Below are positions 1-8,740 of a DNA stretch of 64,000 nt, piece after piece (position 1 is the first letter of the stretch; each line of letters opens with the position of its first letter). The notes beneath the pieces were generated by a model, which saw only the letters and a program-made list of their open reading frames with translations, had not been told where the DNA came from and did no database searches. The stretch is from Tsukamurella ocularis. GTDB taxonomy: Bacteria > Actinomycetota > Actinomycetes > Mycobacteriales > Mycobacteriaceae. Location: positions 434,001 through 498,000 of the forward strand of contig NZ_JANUCJ010000002.1 in the NCBI RefSeq assembly GCF_024807615.1, read 5' to 3'. The translations under genes and the position numbers were made by a program.

Positions 1-1205
<1,205 letters not shown>

Positions 1206-1239
1206 CGCCGCGACTCCCCTGATCGGTTGCACCCCGAGG

Positions 1240-1902
1240 CTAGACGGACCCACCGACACGCGTCGCGACGCCCGGGCCTGGGCCTGGGCCTGGAACCGAC
1301 CGCCGACTCGGTCGCGACCGAGTCCCGGCGGCGACGAGCTCCACGACCAGACCGTCGATCAGCGGCCACTCGCCGTACCCGGCCGCAGGGTTCAGGTGCC
1401 CGGCGTCGCCGAGGTCGACGAGCCTGCTTCCCCACGCCTCGGCGAGCCCGGCGGTCACCCGGTACCGCGCCAGCGGGTCAGTCCGGCTGGCGGCGACGAC
1501 CGACGGGAAGGGCAACCGCCGCCGCGGGATCGGCTCCCAGCCGGCCGCGGACAGTTCCGCGGGCCGCGGGTGCGGTTCCGGCCAGTCGACCCCGAAGTCG
1601 GGAGGCGTCGCGAGCACCGCGCCCACCACCCTGCCGAGCTCGGGCGCACCGTCGGGCAGCGAGCGGACCCAGCGCACCGCGGCGAGCACGCCGGCGCTGT
1701 GCGCCACCAGGATCACCGGGCCGTCGACGGCCGCGACGGTCTCCCCCAGCAGCCGGGTCCGCTCGTCGATCGAGTGCCAGTCCGCCTCGGCCGGGAAGGG
1801 CACCGTGACGGCGCGGTCGATCCGGGCGGCGTACAGCTCCTGCCAGTGCGACGGTGCGCTCCCGCGCAGGCCCGGCACGATGACGGGCACGGGCCCGGTC
1901 AC
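1240..1902 (-). CDS. Small alpha/beta hydrolase, RBBP9/YdeN family
   Basis: A 220-residue serine hydrolase of the RBBP9/YdeN type, whose natural substrates are mostly unknown. The catalytic triad is readable: Ser69 in AHSAG, Asp142 in SRTDP and His169 in DAGHLN. The N-terminus has the family's VPGLRGS oxyanion-loop stretch. The last 30 residues are rich in Pro, Gly and Arg and look like a disordered tail. The start ATG overlaps the stop of the upstream MFS gene by four bases (ATGA), so the two are probably translationally coupled. A second member of the family lies at 57356 in this window. Cytosolic; no signal peptide. Confidence 0.85.
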   Translation of the reverse strand: MTGPVPVIVPGLRGSAPSHWQELYAARIDRAVTVPFPAEADWHSIDERTRLLGETVAAVDGPVILVAHSAGVLAAVRWVRSLPDGAPELGRVVGAVLATPPDFGVDWPEPHPRPAELSAAGWEPIPRRRLPFPSVVAASRTDPLARYRVTAGLAEAWGSRLVDLGDAGHLNPAAGYGEWPLIDGLVVELVAAGTRSRPSRRSVPGPGPGPGVATRVGGSV

Positions 1903-3245
1903 CGTGCCGGCTCCGCGTTGAGGGCCTGCAGCTTCGCGAGCCCGCGCGGGTGTAGCCGCTTGCCGAAGACCATGAACAGCACCGCCGGGACGTAGACGAG
2001 CGGGGCGAGCTGCAGCGCGCCCAGGAGCCCCATCCAGTCAGCGAGGGCGCCGATGAGGATGGGTGCCAGCGCGAGTCCCAGCAGGTTGTTCGCCAGCGTG
2101 AGCGTGCCCATCGCGGAGGCCTGCACCGAGCGGTGCGTCAGCGACGCGACCATGGCGGCCGCCGTGCCGGAGCTGCCGGCGGCGAAGAAGGCGCCGATGC
2201 CGAGGAGGACGAGTTGCGTCGTGCACGTGGGCGTCCGGAACGCGATCATGAGGGCGACGAAGGCGATGGTGCAGTAGGCGATGCCCGCCGTCCACTTCCG
2301 CGTGCCGTCACTGAGGCTGTACCGGTCGGCAAGGAAGCCGCAGACGATCATCCCGGAGCCCACGAGCAGCACGAACATTGCGGCCGCGCCGCCCGCTTTG
2401 TCGACGGACAGGTGGTAGGCCTCCTTGAAATAGGTCGGCAGCCAGGTGAGCATGACCGCGGCCATGAACATCTGCAGGCCGCTGCCGATGTAGGCGCACA
2501 CGACCGGCGAATTCGTGAAGAGGCTCGACAGCGGGGCGCGGGCCACGCGGATGGGCTCCGCGTTCTCCCACGACGGTGCCGCGCCGGCCTCGTCGACCTG
2601 GTTCCGCTTCACGCGGGCCTCGGTGACCACGAGTTTGAACACGGCGACGAGCAGCAGGCCGAGCACGGCCATCGCGCCGAGCGACCAGCGCCAGCCGAAG
2701 TGGACGGCGATGAGGCCGCCGAGGCCGGTGCCGACCATAGTGCCGAAGGAGCCGCCGGCCATGAAGGACGCGGAGAGCGCGGCGTGCACGCGGGGCGCGA
2801 ACAGGCTGAGCACCAACGCGATACCGACGCTGCCGTACGCGGCCTCGCCGACCCCCACCATGAAGCGGGCGGCGAGGAGCTGCTCGTAGTTCTGCGCGAA
2901 CGCGCACGCCAGAGTGGCGACGGACCAGATCACGGCCATGAGGACGAGGCTGCGGACGCGGCCCCAGCGGTCGGCCAAGATCGACACGGGCAGCGTGAGC
3001 ACGCCGACCATGAGCGCCACCACGGAGATGAGCGAGCCCTGCTGGGCCTTGTCGAGGTGCAGTTCCTGCCCCAGCGGGACGAAGACGGCGGCGAGCACCT
3101 GCCGGGACATGTAGTCGGACAGGAGCAGTGCGAATGCAAGCGCGAAGACCACCCACGGGTACAGCCGCCGGCGGGACCGTGCAGGTCCCACCGGCGTACC
3201 GTCGGTGTCCTCGATGTCACCCGAGGGGGCGCTCATGAGGGCCAT
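1899..3245 (-). CDS. MFS transporter (spinster-like)
   Basis: A 448-residue major facilitator protein with about 12 hydrophobic segments. The loop after TM2 carries ADRWGR, the usual MFS loop 2-3 signature, and TM4 begins with ARFMVGVGEAAYG, which is typical of spinster and organic-anion branches. The gene starts 14 bases after the BKACE stop and its own stop overlaps the hydrolase start, so it is part of the operon read from 6263. I infer that it imports the compound degraded by the neighbouring dioxygenase and cleavage enzyme, or exports a product. The substrate is unknown. An alternative start at the ATG of MSAPS (3236) is possible, as neither has a clear ribosome site. Confidence 0.85.
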   Translation of the reverse strand: MALMSAPSGDIEDTDGTPVGPARSRRRLYPWVVFALAFALLLSDYMSRQVLAAVFVPLGQELHLDKAQQGSLISVVALMVGVLTLPVSILADRWGRVRSLVLMAVIWSVATLACAFAQNYEQLLAARFMVGVGEAAYGSVGIALVLSLFAPRVHAALSASFMAGGSFGTMVGTGLGGLIAVHFGWRWSLGAMAVLGLLLVAVFKLVVTEARVKRNQVDEAGAAPSWENAEPIRVARAPLSSLFTNSPVVCAYIGSGLQMFMAAVMLTWLPTYFKEAYHLSVDKAGGAAAMFVLLVGSGMIVCGFLADRYSLSDGTRKWTAGIAYCTIAFVALMIAFRTPTCTTQLVLLGIGAFFAAGSSGTAAAMVASLTHRSVQASAMGTLTLANNLLGLALAPILIGALADWMGLLGALQLAPLVYVPAVLFMVFGKRLHPRGLAKLQALNAEPAR

Positions 3246-3259
3246 TGTCGTTCAACCGT

Positions 3260-4312
3260 TCACGCGTGCTGGGTGAATCCGAGCTGACCGAGCTGCCGGT
3301 TCGGCGCGTAGCCCAGCTTGGCGAGGGTCTCGTCGACGGAGCCGTACTGCTCGCCGATGTGGTAGATGTCGCGAGCCTCCTTGCCGGTGGCGACGTCGCG
3401 GCCGAGCTCGTGGCTGATCCGCACGAGCTGCTTGACCTGGTCCACGGACTTGATCTTCTCGCCCGGGCGGCCCCAGATGGTGTCCTCGTTGCCGCACCGG
3501 GTGTGCAGGCCCATCGCGATGGCCAGGGTGTTCACGGGGAGCACGGAGCGCATCAGGGTCTCGAGGGTGAGGATCGCGCCGTCGGGGACGCGTCCCACGA
3601 AGTTCATGATGTTGTACGGGTTCGGGCCGTCGAAGCCGCCGCCGATGCCGACCCAGGTGAGGTTGAGCGGGCCCATGTACTTGCCGCGGCGGATCAGCCG
3701 CTCCACGGTCTCCAGCTGCGGGATCGAGCTGAGCTGGAAGTGCGGCTGAATGCCGTTGGCGGTCAAGCGGCGCAGGTGCTCCTCGACCCACTCGGGTCCG
3801 GCGGGCACCGTCATCTCGCGGTACGTGTCGTACAGCTCGGGGCGCTGCATGGACGTGCCCTCGATGTCGCCCTCGGTCATCAGCTCCATGATGTTCATCT
3901 GGCTGGTGTTGATGGCGATGGTGACCTGGTCGGGCTTCGGGTCGAGCTCGGCCAGCATGTGCCGGGTGTCGTCGGAGAGCCACTTGGCGTCGGCGCCCTC
4001 GCCCTCGGGGGCGAAGGAGATGGAGCCGCCGACCTGCAGGATCATGTCGGGCACGGCCTCGCGCAGGCCGGAGAGCAGCTCGTTGAACTTGGACAGCCGC
4101 TTGGAGCCGTGGCCGTCCTCCTCCCGGACGTGGATGTGCAGGACGGTGGCGCCGGCCTCGTAGCAATCGACGGCCTGCTGGACGTGCTGCTCCATGGTGA
4201 GCGGCAGGTCCTCGCGGAAGTCGTCGAGCTCCCACTCGGGGCCGTACGGCGCGACGGTGATGACCTGCTTCTCCTGAACCTCGGGGAACAGGGCGTCGTC
4301 GTGGAAATGCAT
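3260..4312 (-). CDS. Beta-keto acid cleavage enzyme (BKACE family)
   Basis: BKACE proteins (founder: 3-keto-5-aminohexanoate cleavage enzyme, Kce) use acetyl-CoA to cleave beta-keto acids to acetoacetate and a CoA ester; several act on dehydrocarnitine or similar compounds. The 350-residue protein has HIHVRE at 59-64, supplying two zinc-binding histidines (59 and 61), and CGNED at 273-277, where Glu276 is the likely third zinc ligand. The start ATG at 4312 (MHFHDD) is chosen. Much longer readings upstream in the same frame run through the dioxygenase gene out of frame and are not real. It lies in an operon with the TauD-type dioxygenase, quinone oxidoreductase and MFS genes. The substrate is not determinable. 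Confidence 0.87.
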   Translation of the reverse strand: MHFHDDALFPEVQEKQVITVAPYGPEWELDDFREDLPLTMEQHVQQAVDCYEAGATVLHIHVREEDGHGSKRLSKFNELLSGLREAVPDMILQVGGSISFAPEGEGADAKWLSDDTRHMLAELDPKPDQVTIAINTSQMNIMELMTEGDIEGTSMQRPELYDTYREMTVPAGPEWVEEHLRRLTANGIQPHFQLSSIPQLETVERLIRRGKYMGPLNLTWVGIGGGFDGPNPYNIMNFVGRVPDGAILTLETLMRSVLPVNTLAIAMGLHTRCGNEDTIWGRPGEKIKSVDQVKQLVRISHELGRDVATGKEARDIYHIGEQYGSVDETLAKLGYAPNRQLGQLGFTQHA

Positions 4313-4362
4313 GATGGTTCTCCTCGTGCGTGGTTGTGGGGCTGGGTGTCTCGGTGTGGGGG

Positions 4363-5247
4363 TCAGTACGGGCGGTCGCCGACGATGCCGGCGCGCTCCA
4401 TCCGGCGCACGGCCGGCCAGTAGTCCTGGACGGCGTAGTGCTGGGTGCAGCGGTTGTCCCAGATCGCGAAGCTGTCCGGGGTCCAGCGCCAGCGAACCTG
4501 GAACTCGGGCACGGCGGCCTGGCGCTGCAGGTACTGCAGGAGCTCGCCGGCGCCGGGCGCGTAGTCGAAGCCGAAGCGGACGTTCGCGTCGTTGTGGAAG
4601 TTCGTGAAGTGGGTCGCGAAGGAGTTGACGAACAGGATCTTCTCGCCGGTCTCCGGGTGCGTGCGCACGACGGGGTGCTCGGCGTCCGGGAACTTCGCGT
4701 GCAGGGCGTGTCGCTGCTCGATCGGCATGCGCGCCCCGAAGCTGGATTCGAGTGAATGCCGTGCGCGCAGGCCGCCGATCCGCTCCTTGACCTCGGCCGG
4801 GAGGGCGTTGTAAGCGGCCACCATGTCGACCCAGATGGTGTCGCCGCCCACGTCGGGACCCTCGACGCAGCGCAGAACGGACCCGAAGGGCGGGCACTCG
4901 CGCCAGGTGGCGTCGCAATGGAAGGAGTTCTCGTACGCCTCGCGGTCGCTGTCGAGGTCCTTGTAGATGCGGACCAGTCCGGGATGTTCGGGGTCGCTGC
5001 CCAGCACGGGGTGATCCTCGAGGTCGCCGAAGCGGCGGGCGAGGGCGACGTGATCGGCGCGGCTGATCGGCTGATCGCGGAAGAACAGGACCTTGTGCTC
5101 GATGAGCAGGGCGCGCAGCTCGGCGAACCGGGCTTCGTCCTGCGCCACCTCGGCGAGGTCGACGTCGGTGACTTCGGCGCCGATGTGGGCGGTGAGGCGC
5201 TGGGCGCGCATGGTTCCGGTGGTCTGGGGGTCGGAGGTGACGGTCAT
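4363..5247 (-). CDS. TauD/TfdA-family Fe(II)/2-oxoglutarate dioxygenase
   Basis: A 294-residue non-heme iron dioxygenase that hydroxylates a substrate while converting 2-oxoglutarate to succinate. The iron-binding facial triad is visible: His110 and Asp112 in FHCDATW and His270 in NRCTQHY. Arginines 281 and 282, shortly after, are well placed to bind 2-oxoglutarate. Length and layout match TauD and TfdA. The family acts on sulfonates, aryloxyacids, betaines and others, so the substrate is open. The pairing with a BKACE enzyme suggests that oxidation of an aliphatic or betaine-like acid precedes cleavage, but that is inference from context. Confidence 0.9.
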   Translation of the reverse strand: MTVTSDPQTTGTMRAQRLTAHIGAEVTDVDLAEVAQDEARFAELRALLIEHKVLFFRDQPISRADHVALARRFGDLEDHPVLGSDPEHPGLVRIYKDLDSDREAYENSFHCDATWRECPPFGSVLRCVEGPDVGGDTIWVDMVAAYNALPAEVKERIGGLRARHSLESSFGARMPIEQRHALHAKFPDAEHPVVRTHPETGEKILFVNSFATHFTNFHNDANVRFGFDYAPGAGELLQYLQRQAAVPEFQVRWRWTPDSFAIWDNRCTQHYAVQDYWPAVRRMERAGIVGDRPY

Positions 5248-5282
5248 GGTGCTGCCTGGCCTCTCGTTCTCGGAGTTCGGTT

Positions 5283-6263
5283 TCAGGGGAGGAGGATCGA
5301 GGATCCGGTGAGAGCTCCGGACTCGAGCTCCTTGTGCGCGCGGGCGGCGTCGGCCAGCGGGTAGGTCCGCCCCACCTGGATCGCGATGCGGCCGGCCGCA
5401 ATGTGGCCGAACAGCTCGCCCGCGAGGTCGGCCCGCTCGGCGGGGTCGGCGATGTAGTCGGCGAGTCCCGGCCGCGTGACGAACAGCGAGCCCTTGATGG
5501 CGAGCTGCATCGGGTCGATCGGCGGGATCGGCCCGGACGACGTCCCGAAGCAGACGAGCAGGCCGCGCTTGGCGAGGCTGTTCAGGGACGCTTCGACGGT
5601 GGCCGCGCCGATGCTGTCCAGCACGACGGGGACGCCCGCCCCGCCGGTCAGCTCGCGGACGCGCTGCGCGGTGTCCTCGCGGCGGTAGTAGATGATGTGG
5701 TCCACGCCGTTCACGCGGGCGACCTCGGCCTTCTCCTCAGTGGAGACGGTGCCGATCACGGTCAGGCCCAGCAGCTTCGCCCACTGCGCGACGATCAGCC
5801 CGACGCCGCCGGCAGCCGCGTGCAACAGGATCGTGTCGCCCTCGCGGTACGGGTGGATGCGCCGCATCAGGTACGCCGCGGTGAGGCCGCGCATCGTGCA
5901 GGCGGCGGCGGTGGTGAAGTCCACCCCCTCGGGCAGGTGGATCATGTGCCGCGCCGGGAGCACGAACTCGGTGCTGTACGCGCCGAGCGGGTTTCCGGTG
6001 TAGGTGTAGGTCACGCGGTCGCCGGGAGCGAAACCCTCGACGCCAGGGCCCACCTCTTCGATCACGCCCGACGCCTCGACGCCCATGCCGTTGGGCAGGG
6101 GCACCGGGTACAGGCCGGTGCGGTAGTAGATGTCAGCGAAGTTCAGGCCGATGGCGTGGTGCCGCACGCGCACCTCGCCGGCACCGGGCGCGCCCACCTC
6201 GATGTCTTCGAGCTGCAGCACGTCGGGTCCGCCGGTCTCGTGGAAGCGGATCGCGTTCGCCAT
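5283..6263 (-). CDS. NADPH:quinone oxidoreductase family protein (zinc-independent MDR)
   Basis: A 326-residue medium-chain reductase of the quinone-oxidoreductase branch. It has the GroES-like N-terminal lobe with GMGVEASG, a Rossmann fold with HAAAGGVG, and lacks the Cys and His zinc ligands of alcohol dehydrogenases. It is the first gene of the left-hand operon and is divergent from the AraC-type regulator across about 120 bases. It probably reduces or oxidises an intermediate in the same pathway as the dioxygenase and BKACE enzyme. Cytosolic. The C-terminal KELESGALTGSSILLP is typical of the family end, so the gene is intact. Confidence 0.88.
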   Translation of the reverse strand: MANAIRFHETGGPDVLQLEDIEVGAPGAGEVRVRHHAIGLNFADIYYRTGLYPVPLPNGMGVEASGVIEEVGPGVEGFAPGDRVTYTYTGNPLGAYSTEFVLPARHMIHLPEGVDFTTAAACTMRGLTAAYLMRRIHPYREGDTILLHAAAGGVGLIVAQWAKLLGLTVIGTVSTEEKAEVARVNGVDHIIYYRREDTAQRVRELTGGAGVPVVLDSIGAATVEASLNSLAKRGLLVCFGTSSGPIPPIDPMQLAIKGSLFVTRPGLADYIADPAERADLAGELFGHIAAGRIAIQVGRTYPLADAARAHKELESGALTGSSILLP

Positions 6264-6381
6264 GTCGTGGGTTCCTCTCGCCGGAGCGGTTCTCGGGATG
6301 TGATGCAGATGACGGTACGAGCGGCTGTCGGCGTAATCTGTTCCTTACGGGACGGGTGACTATTCACATCGGGACAGTGAG
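6264..6381. promoter_or_regulatory. Divergent intergenic region between the catabolic operon and its AraC regulator
   Basis: About 118 bases separate the starts of the oxidoreductase operon (minus strand) and the AraC-type regulator (plus strand). Promoters in both directions and the regulator's operator must lie here. The right half is AT-richer than its surroundings (around 6330-6370). No convincing palindrome was found by eye. Confidence 0.45.
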
Positions 6382-7413
6382 GTGACGATGGTCACAGCGA
6401 AGCGGCCCCTGGCGCGCTACGCGTCACTGGCCAACTTCTCCGAGCTCACGCGCACCCTGGGCGCCGACCCGCGCCTACTGCTCCGCGCGAGCGGGTTGGA
6501 CCCGAGCGGCGTCACGATCCAGGACCGGTGGGTGCCGGCGGACGCGGTGAACGACCTGCTCGAACGCACCGCGGCGGCCACCGGCCGCGACGACCTGGGC
6601 CTGCGTCTCGCGGAGCTGCGGCGCCTGTCGCATCTCGGCCCGCTCAGCCTGGTGCTGCGGGAGGAGCCGGACGTGCGCAGCGCGTTGCAGGTCCTGATCC
6701 GGCACGAACGGATGTACAACGAGGCACTGCACACCAGGTTGTCGGTCGCCGATGGGATCGCCACCGTGCGGGTCGATCTCGCGCTCGAGCGCCCCGCACC
6801 CGACCGGCAGGCCGTCGACCTCGCCGTCGGCGTGGTCTACGGCGTGCTGCGCGAGCTGCTCGGCCGCGACTGGACGCCGCTGTCGGTGTCCTTCGGCCAT
6901 CCCCCGCCGGTGCGGGTCGAGACCGCGCGACGGATGTTCGGCGGCGCTCTGCACTTCGACGCCGACCACAACGGGATCCGGCTTCCCGCGGGCGATCTCG
7001 ACCGCGCGACCGCGACCTCGGACCCGCAGCTGCGCGAGTACACCCGCAAGCTCCTCGACGGCGACGGCGACGGCGACCGTGGACGGGACGCGACGGCACG
7101 TATCCGCGAGCTCGTCGACCTGCTCCTCCCCACCGGCCGGTGTTCCGCCGAGCAGGTGGCGCGCAGCCTCGGGGTGGACCGGCGCACCGTCCATCGGCGG
7201 CTCGCGGCCGAGGACACGACCTTCACCGAGGTCGTCGACGACGCCCGCGCAGCGCTGGCCCGGCACCTCGTCGCCGGGCGCACCTACTCGTTCGCCGAGA
7301 TCGCCGGGATTCTGGCCTTTTCCAGCCCGTCGAACTTCTCCCGCTGGTTCCGCGGCCGGTTCGACACCACGCCCCGGCAATGGCGCACCGCCTCGGCGGG
7401 CGGCGACCGGTGA
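6382..7413 (+). CDS. AraC-family transcriptional regulator
   Basis: A 343-residue regulator with the N-terminal ligand-binding domain of the OruR/ArgR-like AraC group (Arabinose_bd type, roughly residues 20-200) and a C-terminal double helix-turn-helix at about 235-335. The latter shows the conserved AEIAGILAFSSPSNFSRWF stretch and the preceding ARHLVAGRTYSF. It is divergent from the operon ending at 1240 and so is the likely activator of the dioxygenase/BKACE pathway, responding to the substrate or an intermediate. The ATG at 6382 is preceded by GTGAGGTG, a fair ribosome site. Confidence 0.9.
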   Translation: MTMVTAKRPLARYASLANFSELTRTLGADPRLLLRASGLDPSGVTIQDRWVPADAVNDLLERTAAATGRDDLGLRLAELRRLSHLGPLSLVLREEPDVRSALQVLIRHERMYNEALHTRLSVADGIATVRVDLALERPAPDRQAVDLAVGVVYGVLRELLGRDWTPLSVSFGHPPPVRVETARRMFGGALHFDADHNGIRLPAGDLDRATATSDPQLREYTRKLLDGDGDGDRGRDATARIRELVDLLLPTGRCSAEQVARSLGVDRRTVHRRLAAEDTTFTEVVDDARAALARHLVAGRTYSFAEIAGILAFSSPSNFSRWFRGRFDTTPRQWRTASAGGDR

Positions 7414-7483
7414 ACGACGTCTCCCAGCAGGTGCACAGACAGGCCGCAGGGTAGCTCCAGCGCGGCGACCGAGGGTTGCTGCC

Positions 7484-8740
7484 ATGACAACCGAGACCGC
7501 ACCCGACCGCACGGTCGAGACCGGAGCCGCGCTGCCCGGTCGCTCCGCGACCACCCCCGTCCTGGACATCGTGATCCCCGTCTACAACGAGGCGCACACG
7601 ATCGCGCACTGCGTGGAGACGCTCCGCGAGTACCTCGACGCCGAGCTGGACATCCCGGCCCGGATCACCATCGCCGACAACGCCAGCACGGACGACACCC
7701 TGCGCGTGGCGCACTCCCTGGCCGCCGCGATCGACGGTGTCCGGGTGGTGCACCTGGACGCGAAGGGCCGCGGCCGTGCCCTGCGCCGGGTGTGGGCGGA
7801 GTCCGACGCCCGCGTGCTGGTCTACATGGACGTCGACCTCTCGACCGACCTCAAGGCCCTCCACCCCCTGGTCGCGCCGCTGCTCTCGGGCCACAGCGAT
7901 CTCGCGATCGGCACCCGCCTGGGCCGCGGCGCGAACGTGGTCCGCGGGCCGAAGCGCGAGTTCATCTCGCGCGGCTACAACCTGCTGTTGCACACCGCCT
8001 TGCGGGTGCGGTTCTCCGACGCGCAGTGCGGATTCAAGGCCATCCGCACGGACGTCGCGCGGGAGCTGCTGCCGCTGGTCGAGGACGGCGAGTGGTTCTT
8101 CGACACCGAGCTGCTCGTGCTCGCCGAGCGCGCCGGGCTGCGCATCCATGAGGTGCCGGTGGACTGGACCGACGACCCCGACAGCCGCGTCGACATCGTC
8201 GACACCGTGAAGAAGGACCTCCGGGGCGTCGTCCGGGTCGGGCGGGCGCTCGGCCGGGGTGCGATCCCCCTCGACGACGTGCGCCGCGCCCTGGGCCGCG
8301 AGGAGCCGCAGCTGGCGGGGGTGCCGCGCAACATGGTCGGACAGCTCGCCCGGTTCGCCGCGGTCGGCGTGGCCAGCACCGTCGCCTACGCGCTCCTCTA
8401 CCTGATGCTGCACCCGCTGATCGGTGCGCAGGGCGCGAACTTCGCCGCCCTCCTCATCACGGCGGTCGGCAACATCGCCGCGAACCGTTCGTTCACCTTC
8501 GGCGTGCGGGGGCGCGAGGGCGCTGCCCGGCACCACCTGCAGGGACTGGTCGTCTTCCTCCTCACCTGGGCGCTCACGTCCGGCAGCCTCACAGTCCTCG
8601 CGCACGTCGCGCCGGACGCCGGTCGCGGGACCCAACTCGCGGTGCTCGTGGTGGCCAACCTAGTCGCGACGATCACGCGGTTCCTGGGGCTGCGCCTGAT
8701 CTTCCGGTCGGCGATCTCGGCGAAGGCCGGGCTCCAGTGA
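7484..8740 (+). CDS. GT2 polyprenyl-phosphate glycosyltransferase fused to GtrA membrane domain
   Basis: A 418-residue fusion. Residues about 25-260 are a GT-A glycosyltransferase of the dolichol-phosphate-mannose synthase type, with IVIPVYNEA, DNASTDDT and the metal-binding MDVDLST. Residues about 280-415 are a GtrA-type domain of four membrane helices. Such proteins load a sugar on polyprenyl phosphate at the inner membrane face, and the GtrA part may help flip it. The start ATG at 7484 (MTTETAP) is chosen; reading further upstream runs through the AraC gene. The stop overlaps the GTG of the next gene (GTGA), so this enzyme probably supplies the lipid-linked donor used by the GT39 partner. 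Confidence 0.88.
   Translation: MTTETAPDRTVETGAALPGRSATTPVLDIVIPVYNEAHTIAHCVETLREYLDAELDIPARITIADNASTDDTLRVAHSLAAAIDGVRVVHLDAKGRGRALRRVWAESDARVLVYMDVDLSTDLKALHPLVAPLLSGHSDLAIGTRLGRGANVVRGPKREFISRGYNLLLHTALRVRFSDAQCGFKAIRTDVARELLPLVEDGEWFFDTELLVLAERAGLRIHEVPVDWTDDPDSRVDIVDTVKKDLRGVVRVGRALGRGAIPLDDVRRALGREEPQLAGVPRNMVGQLARFAAVGVASTVAYALLYLMLHPLIGAQGANFAALLITAVGNIAANRSFTFGVRGREGAARHHLQGLVVFLLTWALTSGSLTVLAHVAPDAGRGTQLAVLVVANLVATITRFLGLRLIFRSAISAKAGLQ

Noticed and set aside
2133-3287. Plus-strand frame of 384 codons opposite the MFS gene
   Set aside because: His/Arg/Glu-rich composition without motifs; the minus-strand gene has a complete membrane transporter pattern.
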